DNA of 64,000 nucleotides, from the NCBI GenBank assembly GCA_004213515.1, contig SHAK01000007.1:21159-85158 (forward strand), given 5' to 3'. The notes under the pieces were generated by a model. It was given only the letters and a program-made list of their open reading frames with translations. It ran no database searches and had not been told where the DNA came from. Position numbers and translations under genes: made by a program. Origin of the DNA: Limisphaerales bacterium (GTDB lineage Bacteria; Verrucomicrobiota; Verrucomicrobiia; Limisphaerales; UBA1096). Positions 45,827 through 54,143 of the stretch are shown piece by piece (the first letter of the stretch is position 1; each line of letters begins with the position of its first letter).

Positions 45827-47098
45827 TCATTTATCTTGGAACAATCTTCTTCTTATAAGTTCCAAAGCCTGATTTACTGTAGCTTGCTTAAATGTACCTC
45901 GATCATAGGGGTGAAATTTCCTAATGGCTATTGGCTTACGGCCAATAGAAGACAAACCTAACCAGACGGTACCCACTGGTTTGTCCTCAGTTCCACCTTC
46001 AGGCCCAGCAATACCTGTAATAGAAAGAGCATGATCTGCTTCGCTCTTCAGTCTCGCACCTTCAGCCATCTCTATTGAGACTTCCTTACTTACAGCACCA
46101 TATTTTCCAAGTGTTCCACTTTCCACGCCAAGTACTTTCTCCTTAAGCTTATTACTGTAGGTAAGGAAACCTCCAAGAAATACTTTTGAAGCTCCCGGAA
46201 TACTAGTGATGTGGTGCCCTAGAAAACCACCTGTACAAGATTCAGCAACAGCTATTGTCTGAGCTTTAGCAATAAGTCTGTCGACTACCGATTTCTCAAT
46301 AGAATCGTCATCCGTGCCATAAATGTATTTTCCAATTTCGCTTCTGATCAGAGATTCAGCTTTAGCAATTTTCTGCAGTATTTCTGGACCATAACCGCAC
46401 AATCTAATATCGACTTGTCCAGTCCTCGCACAAAATCCAAGATCAAGTCCTTGTTCCATTAATGGACGAAGATTTTCCAGCAAAAGATCTTCCACCATAG
46501 ATTCGCCAATTCCCGTGCTTCGTAATGTACGACAGTGAAATTCTTCTTTAAGAGGAAATTGCTGCTGAATGAATGGAAGTAAATATGTCTCAACCATTGG
46601 CCTTAACTCACGCGGAGGGCCCGGTAACATTACCAACCAAGGTTGTGAATTTCCAATATTCGATCTCTCTGAAGGAATAGACATAGCCAATCCAGGAGCT
46701 GTACCATATTTATTTTGAAATACTAATGCACCCTCAGGTACAAGAGCCTGAACAAGCACTGATTCTGGCATTGGGCGCTTTCGTTGAGCAAAAAAACTGG
46801 TTATATGCTCTACGATCGCCTCATTTTTTTGAAGTGGTTTATTAAATTGAGCTGAGATTTTCTCACGAGTTATATCATCTGAAGTCGGCCCCAAACCACC
46901 TGTTGTGATCACAAGGTCGGCTCTCCCAAGCGCTTTCTGCACTGCATCACAAATAGACTCAGCAGTATCAGGCACAGTTACTTGGCTCGATAGTATATAA
47001 CCAGCGTCTGCAAGCTTTTTCCCAATCCATTGCTGGTGCGTATTAAGCACGCGACCAAGCAACAATTCCGAGCCAGTATTAATAAGTTCTATCTGCAT
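45827..47098 (-). CDS. cinA: CinA family protein (nicotinamide-nucleotide amidase)
   Basis: About 423 aa from the ATG at 47098 (MQIELINTGSELLLGR); the track's 14 extra residues are upstream noise. The N-terminal MoCF-like/ADP-ribose pyrophosphatase domain contains TTGGLGPTSDDITREKI and MLPGPPRELRPM. The C-terminal amidase domain has AVAESCTGGFLGHHIT and ALSITGIAGPEGGT, deamidating nicotinamide mononucleotide in pyridine-nucleotide salvage. It is convergent with the ferredoxin and divergent from the rhodanese gene. Confidence 0.93.
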   Translation of the reverse strand: MQIELINTGSELLLGRVLNTHQQWIGKKLADAGYILSSQVTVPDTAESICDAVQKALGRADLVITTGGLGPTSDDITREKISAQFNKPLQKNEAIVEHITSFFAQRKRPMPESVLVQALVPEGALVFQNKYGTAPGLAMSIPSERSNIGNSQPWLVMLPGPPRELRPMVETYLLPFIQQQFPLKEEFHCRTLRSTGIGESMVEDLLLENLRPLMEQGLDLGFCARTGQVDIRLCGYGPEILQKIAKAESLIRSEIGKYIYGTDDDSIEKSVVDRLIAKAQTIAVAESCTGGFLGHHITSIPGASKVFLGGFLTYSNKLKEKVLGVESGTLGKYGAVSKEVSIEMAEGARLKSEADHALSITGIAGPEGGTEDKPVGTVWLGLSSIGRKPIAIRKFHPYDRGTFKQATVNQALELIRRRLFQDK

Positions 47099-47193
47099 TT
47101 TCCAACAAACAAATATCAGTGCAAGTGGGCAATAGAGCAAGCTTGAGCAAGCAGAATGATGACCCTAATTATTTAATTCGCCACGATCGTTTC

Positions 47194-47568
47194 ATGGAAC
47201 ATTCCAAAGGATTCCTTGCCGTAGTCGAAGCAGCACGAAACAGTGTAAATGAGATTACAACTGAACAGGCTCATGAACGTTTAGCTAACAATTCTAATAC
47301 GATTCTGATTGATGTACGTGAAGACAGCGAATGGGAAAATGGCCATGTAAAGCAGGCAATTCACCTAAGTAAAGGCATCTTAGAGAGGGATATAGAATCT
47401 GTAATACCAGAGAAGAATTTAGAAATTATCATGTATTGCGGTGGCGGGTATCGTTCGATTCTTACTGCAGAAATATCACAAAGAATGGGATATACAAATG
47501 TGCACTCGCTAATTGGAGGTTATAAGGCAATCAAGGCTGCCAATTGGAAATTAGAAGTCAAACTTTAG
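47194..47568 (+). CDS. Rhodanese-like sulfurtransferase
   Basis: A single rhodanese domain with active-site loop MYCGGGYRS (persulfide Cys) and start motif ILIDVREDSEWENGHVKQAIHL. I place the start at the ATG at 47194 (MEHSKGFLAVVEAARNSV), where relatives begin, giving 124 aa. The track's GTG at 47119 lies only 20 nt from the divergent cinA start, but cannot be excluded. A cytoplasmic sulfur carrier would fit with the NifS-like protein nearby. Confidence 0.85.
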   Translation: MEHSKGFLAVVEAARNSVNEITTEQAHERLANNSNTILIDVREDSEWENGHVKQAIHLSKGILERDIESVIPEKNLEIIMYCGGGYRSILTAEISQRMGYTNVHSLIGGYKAIKAANWKLEVKL

Positions 47569-47580
47569 ACCAAATAGAAT

Positions 47581-48498
47581 TTACTTCATACGATTGAAGG
47601 TGGACTGAAGCACCTCCCAGTCTTTCTTGCCTTCAAACTTAGCTTTAGCTGCATCTGAGACTCCAGCTTCTAAAGTATTCTTGGTAGGCCGCTGAACTTG
47701 GTAAAATATACCAAATTTCCCAGGAAAGTCTTCGCCAGCAAGCTCGTAAGCTGCCGCCTCATCAGTTACATCATGATCTTCTGGAACAAGTTCAAAAGCA
47801 CCGCCTTTACGAGGATTAGAGGCATCAAAAGCACCTTTAAAAAACTCTGTGCATTCGCTCAAACACTCTATAAACCCAAAACCATCGTGGTCCATAGCCA
47901 CATCCATTATCTCAAGAAGATGCTTTGGGTTAGTGTGAGTTGTTCTAGCTACGAAAGAAGCGCCAGCTGCAATTGCGAGTTTCATAGGATTAATTGGCTG
48001 ATCTAAAGCACCCCAATTATCAGTCTTGCTCTTAAAGCCAATAGGAGAAGTCGGTGAAGTTTGTTTTTTAGTAAGGCCATAAACAAAATTGTCCATCACA
48101 ACATAAGTCATTTTGATATTCTTACGAGCTGTGTGTGCAAAATGGTTTCCTCCTATAGAGAAAGCATCGCCATCTCCTCCAAATGCAAATACATGCAAAT
48201 CAGGGCGAGAAAGAGAAACCCCACTAGCAAAAGATAAAGCACGCCCATGAATATAGTGAGCTCCGTGAGCTTGAACAAAATAGGGAAAGCGACTTGAACA
48301 CCCAATGCCAGCTACAGTCGTTACCTTTTCATGATAAATATTACGTTTTAAAATGAGCTTATAATAAATTGCGAGTATAGAAAAATCTCCACAGCCAGGG
48401 CACCAAGTTGGATGATCTGCAGTTATCTCCTTTTTAGTTAATGGTTGACGCTCTTCAGCATCTTGTGTGGGTTGTTCTAATGTAACAGAATCACTCAT
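47581..48498 (-). CDS. korB: 2-oxoacid:ferredoxin oxidoreductase beta subunit (2-oxoglutarate type)
   Basis: A 305-aa TPP-binding subunit. HPTWCPGCGDFSILAIYYK and GIGCSSRFPYF carry three cysteines that, with Cys in the EFFKGAF region (LSECTEFF), can bind a [4Fe-4S] cluster. AFGGDGDAFSIGGNHFAHTARKN is the TPP/Mg motif. With KorA it interconverts 2-oxoglutarate and succinyl-CoA using ferredoxin. It follows korA by 15 nt. Confidence 0.92.
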   Translation of the reverse strand: MSDSVTLEQPTQDAEERQPLTKKEITADHPTWCPGCGDFSILAIYYKLILKRNIYHEKVTTVAGIGCSSRFPYFVQAHGAHYIHGRALSFASGVSLSRPDLHVFAFGGDGDAFSIGGNHFAHTARKNIKMTYVVMDNFVYGLTKKQTSPTSPIGFKSKTDNWGALDQPINPMKLAIAAGASFVARTTHTNPKHLLEIMDVAMDHDGFGFIECLSECTEFFKGAFDASNPRKGGAFELVPEDHDVTDEAAAYELAGEDFPGKFGIFYQVQRPTKNTLEAGVSDAAKAKFEGKKDWEVLQSTFNRMK

Positions 48499-48513
48499 CT
48501 TGTTTATTAAAAA

Positions 48514-50331
48514 TTATTTAGACTCAATTTCACGTCGCTCATTTATGCGATCAAGAATTTCCCGAACCTTCCAACGCAGGGCGTCTGTTTTATTTATTCC
48601 TTGAATACGCGGATCAGCAAAACGAGCACGTAACAATCCAGCTAGTTGACCGTAACCGTGAACTCCTCCGTCATTCATTTCAACAACATATATTTTCTTA
48701 AATCGCGCGAAGATATCTTCAAGACCATTCGGAAGTGGATTAATATGTCGAAGTTTTAAAGCAGATATAGCCTGACCATTGTTACCTGATTTTTCTACAG
48801 CTTCATAAAGTGGGCCAGTCGTTGATCCCCAACCAACAACAAGCACTTCTCCCGATTGAGCACCATAAACTTCAGGTATCGGTAATTTATCTGAAAGCGC
48901 TTTAAGCTTATTACGACGTTTTCGAGTCATCGCCTCATGCAAGTCAGGAGATGAACTTGGATGCCCCATTTCGTCATGCTCTAGGCCGGTCACAACCGGA
49001 TAACGACCATCTTCAATACGAGTACCGGGCACTAGATGATTACTTGCACCGGTTTCTGTATTTAAATCGTAGGGCTTGTGAGTTTGCACTGGTGTCAAAT
49101 CAGGTGACAAATCTTGACATACATTCTTCAAATCTGGCTCATTGAATGCTTCGATGCGAGTAGCTATTGCTTGATCGCTTAATAAAAAGACTGGAACACT
49201 AAATTCTCTGGCTATATTTACAGCTTCAATAGCTGTGTAAAAACAATCCTCTACATTAGCCGCAGCTAAAACGACTCTTGGAGAGTCACCATGCCCACCA
49301 AAGCAGGCAATATTCAAATCAGACTGCTCAACGTTAGTTGGCAAACCCGTGGAAGGACCACCTCTCTGAATATCCACAATTACAAGCGGTATTTCAGCCA
49401 TCACTGCCCATCCAATCGCTTCAGTTTTAAGTGAAATTCCGGGACCACTTGAACCCGTAACACCAACTCGGCCTCCATAACTTGATCCAATCGCCATGGA
49501 CACAGAAGCAATCTCGTCTTCACACTGAATAAACGAACCTCCGTACTTTGGAAGTTCTTTCCTAAGTAGTTCCATAATGTCAGACCAAGGAGTTATAGGA
49601 TAACCAGCACCAAACCTAACACCAGCCGCGATCAGTCCATACCCAATCGCTTCATTTCCAGACATCACCACTTGATTCGATCTGTCAATCTCGCCTTGTT
49701 TAAAATTAAACAGGTTTGTTATATCGTCCGAATGATAACGATAACCAGACTGGAAAGCGTCCATGGCAGTCTTAATTACGCTCTCACCTTTTGCTCCAAA
49801 GCGTTCGTTAATTAACCGCTCAAGTTTCTCTAAATTTAAATTGAACATTCGACCAATTAGACCGAGGGCGTAAATATTTTTACCTTTATCCCTAGCAGTT
49901 CCTCCGATTGCCTCAACAGTCAAACTTGAGATCGCAATTCCAATATGTCGGTATTTTTCTAGCCACTCCTCTTTTGGCTCAATATGGTCACTGTCGTAAA
50001 CAATTAATCCACCTTCACGCAAATTACTTACATGGTCCTCATATGAATGCTGATAAAATGCTAATAAGACATCCGCATCATCACCAGGACTCAAAACATC
50101 TCCAGTCCCTAATCTTACCTGAAAAATCGATGGTCCCCCAGAAATGGTTGAGGGAATCGTCATCATTGTCATTACTTCCTGCTCACTACGACCTGCTAAG
50201 CGGGCCAAAAATCCACCTATAGATTGGATCCCATCCTGAGAGTTGCCAGCAATACGAATAATCGCCTCAGAAATATCAGAAGGCTGAGAGCCTCTCCCAT
50301 TATCATCCTCAGTATCTAACGTCTGACTCAT
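48514..50331 (-). CDS. korA: 2-oxoacid:ferredoxin oxidoreductase alpha subunit, fused gamma-alpha
   Basis: A 605-aa protein. An N-terminal gamma-like domain (about residues 20-190; IGGFLARLAGRSEQEVMTM) is fused to the alpha domain starting GNEAIGYGLIAAGVRFGAGYPITPWS. TGSSGPGISLKTEAIGWAVMAEIPLVIVD and QRGGPSTGLPTNVEQSDL are conserved catalytic-site segments. The fused form is typical of KorA in aerobes with a reductive or Fd-linked TCA branch. The leader holds two hairpins and a T-rich stretch 14 nt before the ATG (50345-50408). Confidence 0.93.
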   Translation of the reverse strand: MSQTLDTEDDNGRGSQPSDISEAIIRIAGNSQDGIQSIGGFLARLAGRSEQEVMTMMTIPSTISGGPSIFQVRLGTGDVLSPGDDADVLLAFYQHSYEDHVSNLREGGLIVYDSDHIEPKEEWLEKYRHIGIAISSLTVEAIGGTARDKGKNIYALGLIGRMFNLNLEKLERLINERFGAKGESVIKTAMDAFQSGYRYHSDDITNLFNFKQGEIDRSNQVVMSGNEAIGYGLIAAGVRFGAGYPITPWSDIMELLRKELPKYGGSFIQCEDEIASVSMAIGSSYGGRVGVTGSSGPGISLKTEAIGWAVMAEIPLVIVDIQRGGPSTGLPTNVEQSDLNIACFGGHGDSPRVVLAAANVEDCFYTAIEAVNIAREFSVPVFLLSDQAIATRIEAFNEPDLKNVCQDLSPDLTPVQTHKPYDLNTETGASNHLVPGTRIEDGRYPVVTGLEHDEMGHPSSSPDLHEAMTRKRRNKLKALSDKLPIPEVYGAQSGEVLVVGWGSTTGPLYEAVEKSGNNGQAISALKLRHINPLPNGLEDIFARFKKIYVVEMNDGGVHGYGQLAGLLRARFADPRIQGINKTDALRWKVREILDRINERREIESK

Positions 50332-50344
50332 TTAAAAAAGTGAA

Positions 50345-50408
50345 GAAAAAAATATCAAAACGCTCCCAAAACGGGAGCGTAGTGCACGAAAGTAGCACCG
50401 TACTTTCG
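50345..50408 (-). promoter_or_regulatory. Tandem hairpins and terminator-like element in the korA leader
   Basis: In transcript order on the minus strand, a perfect 8-bp hairpin CGAAAGTA-CGGTGC-TACTTTCG is followed by a perfect 8-bp GC-rich hairpin ACGCTCCC-GTTTT-GGGAGCGT, then TTTGATATTTTTTT. It ends about 14 nt before the korA ATG. It may simply terminate thrH, but any korAB promoter upstream would have to read through it. A TTGACA lies just before the first hairpin. No known riboswitch class recognised. Confidence 0.6.
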
Positions 50409-50481
50409 GGTGTCAAACGATTATCTATTTATAGAATAAATAAATTTCAATTAATAAGCAAAGATATGACAAAGCCAAAAC

Positions 50482-51096
50482 TCAACCAGCTAATTCGCTT
50501 TTTATCATACCCATCAGTTCCTCATACTCTTCTGCTGATTTAAATTGAGGAAATTGATTCTTAACAATATCCGGAGCTCGAAATAAGAAGCCCTTATCAG
50601 CCTCACCGAGCATAGTAGTATCATTGTAAGAATCACCAGCCGCTATAATGGAGTAGTTCAAACCTCGAAAAGCTTCAACCGCTTTGCGCTTCTGGTCTGG
50701 CTGCCGAAGTCTGTAATTAACAACCCTCCCTTCCCCATCGATCTCCAAGTCATGACAAAAGATTGTTGGCCAATCGAGCTGCTTCATTAATGGCTCAGCA
50801 AATTCCAGAAAAGTATCTGATAGAATTACTACCTGAGTAAGTGATCTTAATTCATCTAGAAAAGCTTTAGCTCCCTCTAGTGGAGTCAACATGCTGATTA
50901 CTTCTTGAATATCAGAGAGTTTAAGTGAATTTTTATTTAGAATAGATAAACGACCGGCCATCAACTCATCATAATCCGGAATATCTCTAGTCGTCAGTCT
51001 GAGCTCATCAATCCCAGTCTTCTGAGCGAATGCGATCCAAATTTCTGGAACAAGCACCCCCTCAAGATCCAGTGTGACAATGGTTTGTTTCTTCAT
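50482..51096 (-). CDS. thrH: ThrH-type phosphoserine phosphatase / homoserine phosphotransferase
   Basis: A 204-aa HAD-superfamily enzyme. Instead of the usual DxDxT, motif I reads TLDLEGVLVPEIW, as in ThrH. Motif II is VVILSDTFLEF and motif IV is AAGDSYNDTTMLGEAD. ThrH dephosphorylates phosphoserine and can transfer the phosphate to homoserine, linking serine and threonine synthesis. ATG start at 51096. It is divergent from coaX and 150 nt upstream of korA. Confidence 0.9.
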   Translation of the reverse strand: MKKQTIVTLDLEGVLVPEIWIAFAQKTGIDELRLTTRDIPDYDELMAGRLSILNKNSLKLSDIQEVISMLTPLEGAKAFLDELRSLTQVVILSDTFLEFAEPLMKQLDWPTIFCHDLEIDGEGRVVNYRLRQPDQKRKAVEAFRGLNYSIIAAGDSYNDTTMLGEADKGFLFRAPDIVKNQFPQFKSAEEYEELMGMIKSELAG

Positions 51097-51224
51097 TATT
51101 TAAAATAGTTCTTTCAAAAAAAATACGCTACGACCTGTTGTCCTTGGCGTCAGCCAATCAATCAAGCCCAATAGATAATAGTAAAGCTCTGCAAATAACA
51201 ACACCACTATTCTAAACTTCAATC

Positions 51225-52037
51225 TTGAAACTTCGAATTGCACAGGTTAGCTCATCTCGAGTGGTTCTGCTTATTGATATAGGAAATACGCATACACACG
51301 CTGCTGTGGTCAAAAACAAACGCGTGCTCGCAGATGTAATTATGCCAAGCGAAAGCCTTGCAACCGGCAAAGCTAAAACAATATTTACTAAACTACTTCG
51401 AGTGGCTAAATGCAATTCACTATCCGGAACTGTATTTTGCAGTGTTGTTCCAAAATTGAATCAAGCCCTCAAAATAATGCTGCGAAACCTCTGGCACTGT
51501 CCAACACTTCAATTAACAGCAAAGACAGTAGTTGGAATCGGGATCGATTACCCTAAGTCTAACACTATAGGAGCAGATCGTTTGGCTAACTCTATCGCTG
51601 CACATGCTAAATTTGGAGGCCCAGTGATAGTGGTTGATTTTGGCACAGCAGTTACATTTGATATTGTAGATTCCAATGAAAACTATATCGGAGGAATCAT
51701 CACTCCAGGACTGGCAGCAATGACAGAATATCTGCATGATAAAACTGCACTACTTCCACGAATAAAAATCACAGAGCCTAGATCAGTCATTGGAAAGAAC
51801 ACACAAGATGCAATGCTAAGTGGTGCAATTATAGGTTACAGAGGACTTATATCAGGACTACTAATGCAATTGAGAAAAGAACTAGGTATCCGAAAAATGC
51901 CTGTTGTAGCAACAGGCGGCTACGCAAAGCTAATTGCAAAAAAAATATCAGCTATTAAACAAGTAGATCCACTACTTACAATTGAAGGACTACGTTTAGT
52001 TGGTCAGAAACACCGACCAAAATGGTGGAAAAATTAA
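51225..52037 (+). CDS. coaX: Type III pantothenate kinase
   Basis: Phosphorylates pantothenate, the first step of CoA synthesis. It has an ASKHA fold with phosphate-1 loop LLIDIGNTHTHAAVV, motif GADRLANSIAAHAKF, VVDFGTAVTFDIV and GGIITPGLAAM. 270 aa from a TTG start. A GTG at 51261 would place the N-terminus (VVLLIDIGNT) nearer to the family norm. It is divergent from thrH, with a small TTGGC-GTCA-GCCAA inverted repeat in the shared upstream region (51144-51157). Confidence 0.93.
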   Translation: MKLRIAQVSSSRVVLLIDIGNTHTHAAVVKNKRVLADVIMPSESLATGKAKTIFTKLLRVAKCNSLSGTVFCSVVPKLNQALKIMLRNLWHCPTLQLTAKTVVGIGIDYPKSNTIGADRLANSIAAHAKFGGPVIVVDFGTAVTFDIVDSNENYIGGIITPGLAAMTEYLHDKTALLPRIKITEPRSVIGKNTQDAMLSGAIIGYRGLISGLLMQLRKELGIRKMPVVATGGYAKLIAKKISAIKQVDPLLTIEGLRLVGQKHRPKWWKN

Positions 52038-52082
52038 ACTCAATTGATTAAAATTAAGCACTTTAAATTTTTTATCTAAATC

Positions 52083-52565
52083 ATGGCAACCAATACTAAC
52101 ATCAAATTGAAAGAAGGAGAGGCTGCTCCGGATTTCACCGCTCTAACAAATGGCGATGAAGAGATTTCTCTTAGTCAATTCCGCGGACAAACGGTAGTGC
52201 TATATTTTTATCCAAAAGATAATACACCAGGCTGCAATAAAGAAGCTTGCGGTTTTCGCGACGTACATACCGAGATCGTTGCAAAAAATGCTATAGTGTT
52301 AGGAGTTAGCGCTGACTCAGTAACAAAACACGAGAAGTTCATCGAGAAATTTGAACTACCATTCAAACTTATAGCTGATGAAAATAAGGTTATATGTAAT
52401 GCCTACGGTGTATGGGGTGAAAAAAAATTTATGGGACGGACGTATCTTGGCATTAACCGTCAGACATTCCTAATTGATGGTGATGGAGTGATTCGAAAAA
52501 TCTGGCTAAAAGTAAAAGTCGCAGAACATGCAAAAGAAGTCTTAGATGACTTGAATACTCTTTAA
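52083..52565 (+). CDS. bcp: Thioredoxin-dependent thiol peroxidase (BCP/PrxQ peroxiredoxin)
   Basis: A 160-aa cytoplasmic peroxidase reducing peroxides. YPKDNTPGCNKEACGFRD holds the peroxidatic Cys and, four residues later, the resolving Cys, typical of PrxQ. The N-terminus has GEAAPDFTALTNG. It is preceded by AT-rich sequence with no Shine-Dalgarno site. The stop overlaps the convergent PfkB kinase stop by 4 nt. Confidence 0.93.
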   Translation: MATNTNIKLKEGEAAPDFTALTNGDEEISLSQFRGQTVVLYFYPKDNTPGCNKEACGFRDVHTEIVAKNAIVLGVSADSVTKHEKFIEKFELPFKLIADENKVICNAYGVWGEKKFMGRTYLGINRQTFLIDGDGVIRKIWLKVKVAEHAKEVLDDLNTL

Positions 52566-53461
52566 GCAAGAGTCATTTTTTCTAATTCTCGCAAACGCTT
52601 GTTTATCTCTGCACGTGTGGTCTTAGTTGTTCTGTTCAGCCCAAAGCCTTCGCAACAGAATGAAGCAACTACACTACCGTAAAGTACCGCCCTACGAATG
52701 TTAGAATCAATAGATCCAGCATTCTTAGCCAAATACCCAACTAATGCACCAACGAAAGAGTCACCGGCTCCAGTCGGATCCTCAACTTTAGCTAGTGGGA
52801 AAGCAGGTGCAATAAACAATCCTTTCTTAGTTGAGAGAATTGCACCGTGTTCACCTTTCTTAACAATTACATATTTAGGACCAAACTTATGCAATTTTGA
52901 AAGAGATGAGACCAAATTATCATCACCGGTCAACTGACGGGCCTCACTATCGTTTAAAACAAGCATATCAACGCGTTTAAGCAGACTTCTTAGATCATTC
53001 AACGCAACGTTCATCCAAAGATCCATTGTATCGGCAACTATAAACTTAGGCTTTTCCAGTTGATCAATAATTGCCTCCTGGGCACTTGGAGGATTGTTCG
53101 CAAGTAAAACATATTTCAGCTTTCGATGTGCTGCCGGAAGAACAGGAGAATAACCATCTACTACTCCTAATTCTGTACTAAGCGTGCGGCGGTTATTCAT
53201 ATTGACCTCATACTCACCAGCCCAATGGAATGTTTTACCATCACGCACTTTCAGTCCCTTGATGTTTACTTTATGTTTGTTAAATAAAGAAATGTATTTC
53301 TTCGGAAAATCTGTACCAACAACCCCAATTAATTTTGGTGCTATAAAAAAACTTGCTGCAACAGCAGCATGACTTCCTGAACCGCCAAGCAAACGGGGAT
53401 TTTTTTTCTTAGGAGTACTTATAGAATCCAACGCTGTGGAACCAAAAATCAGAAGGCTCAT
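52562..53461 (-). CDS. PfkB-family sugar kinase
   Basis: A 299-aa ribokinase-like enzyme. LLGGSGSHAAVAASFF is the first PfkB signature, and DPTGAGDSFVGALVGYL is the second with the catalytic Asp and anion hole. VLNDSEARQLTG is also typical. The substrate (sugar, nucleoside or sugar acid) is not clear. ATG start at 53461. It lies 31 nt downstream of thiE on the same strand. Confidence 0.9.
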   Translation of the reverse strand: MSLLIFGSTALDSISTPKKKNPRLLGGSGSHAAVAASFFIAPKLIGVVGTDFPKKYISLFNKHKVNIKGLKVRDGKTFHWAGEYEVNMNNRRTLSTELGVVDGYSPVLPAAHRKLKYVLLANNPPSAQEAIIDQLEKPKFIVADTMDLWMNVALNDLRSLLKRVDMLVLNDSEARQLTGDDNLVSSLSKLHKFGPKYVIVKKGEHGAILSTKKGLFIAPAFPLAKVEDPTGAGDSFVGALVGYLAKNAGSIDSNIRRAVLYGSVVASFCCEGFGLNRTTKTTRAEINKRLRELEKMTLA

Positions 53462-53492
53462 AATTTATAAATAATTTTAAGGAATATCCTTA

Positions 53493-54143
53493 TTAATCGG
53501 AAGCACAGAGTAATCGCTCTTTGAAATCTCTACAAGCACCAGTAACATCTGGCGAACGAAGTATAGCTGAGACAACACAAACTCGGCGAGCTCCTGCAGA
53601 AATAATATCATTAACATTATCTAAATCTATCCCGCCAATGGCAAACCATGGACGATCAATATTCTCAGAAGCCCAACGAACATAATCTAAAGTCACTCCA
53701 GGTCGCCCAGGCTTAGTCTGTGTAGCAAACACTGGCCCAATCGCAATATAATCCGCTCCTGCATCACAAGAACGCCTAGCCTGGTCTGGGGAGTGAGTAC
53801 TTAAGCCAATCTCAAATTTAGCTTCGACGGAGTTCACCTCATTTATATCTTGGTAACCAGCATCAAAAAAATCCTCCTGTCCTAAATGCACCACAGGTGC
53901 ACCAACTTCTTGAGCAATTAAAGGATAATCATTAATAACTAAACGCACACCAGATTCTGCTGTTATCGGGACTAACCGCTTAGCCAAACTCGCCACTTCA
54001 GCTTGGTTCCAGTTTTTTGCCCGTAGTTGAACTAAGTCTACACCTCCATCACAAAGTTGTTGGCACAACAATTCAGGATTTCGACCATCTAGGTAAGCAG
54101 AGTCCAAAAAACCATAAAGCAAACAATCCTTTAATAATTTCAT
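53493..54143 (-). CDS. thiE: Thiamine-phosphate synthase
   Basis: A 216-aa TIM-barrel enzyme joining HMP pyrophosphate and thiazole phosphate to thiamine phosphate. VQLRAKNWNQAEV, VVHLGQEDFFDAG, GLSTHSPDQA and YIAIGPVFATQTKPGRPG are the expected substrate loops; FAIGGID closes the barrel. The ATG overlaps the end of the propeller gene (ATGA). No THI-box riboswitch seen in front. It would supply TPP for KorAB. Confidence 0.92.
   Translation of the reverse strand: MKLLKDCLLYGFLDSAYLDGRNPELLCQQLCDGGVDLVQLRAKNWNQAEVASLAKRLVPITAESGVRLVINDYPLIAQEVGAPVVHLGQEDFFDAGYQDINEVNSVEAKFEIGLSTHSPDQARRSCDAGADYIAIGPVFATQTKPGRPGVTLDYVRWASENIDRPWFAIGGIDLDNVNDIISAGARRVCVVSAILRSPDVTGACRDFKERLLCASD

Noticed and set aside
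51144-51157. TTGGC-GTCA-GCCAA inverted repeat between thrH and coaX
   Set aside because: Only five base pairs and no T-run or promoter overlap that would define a terminator or operator; mentioned under coaX only.
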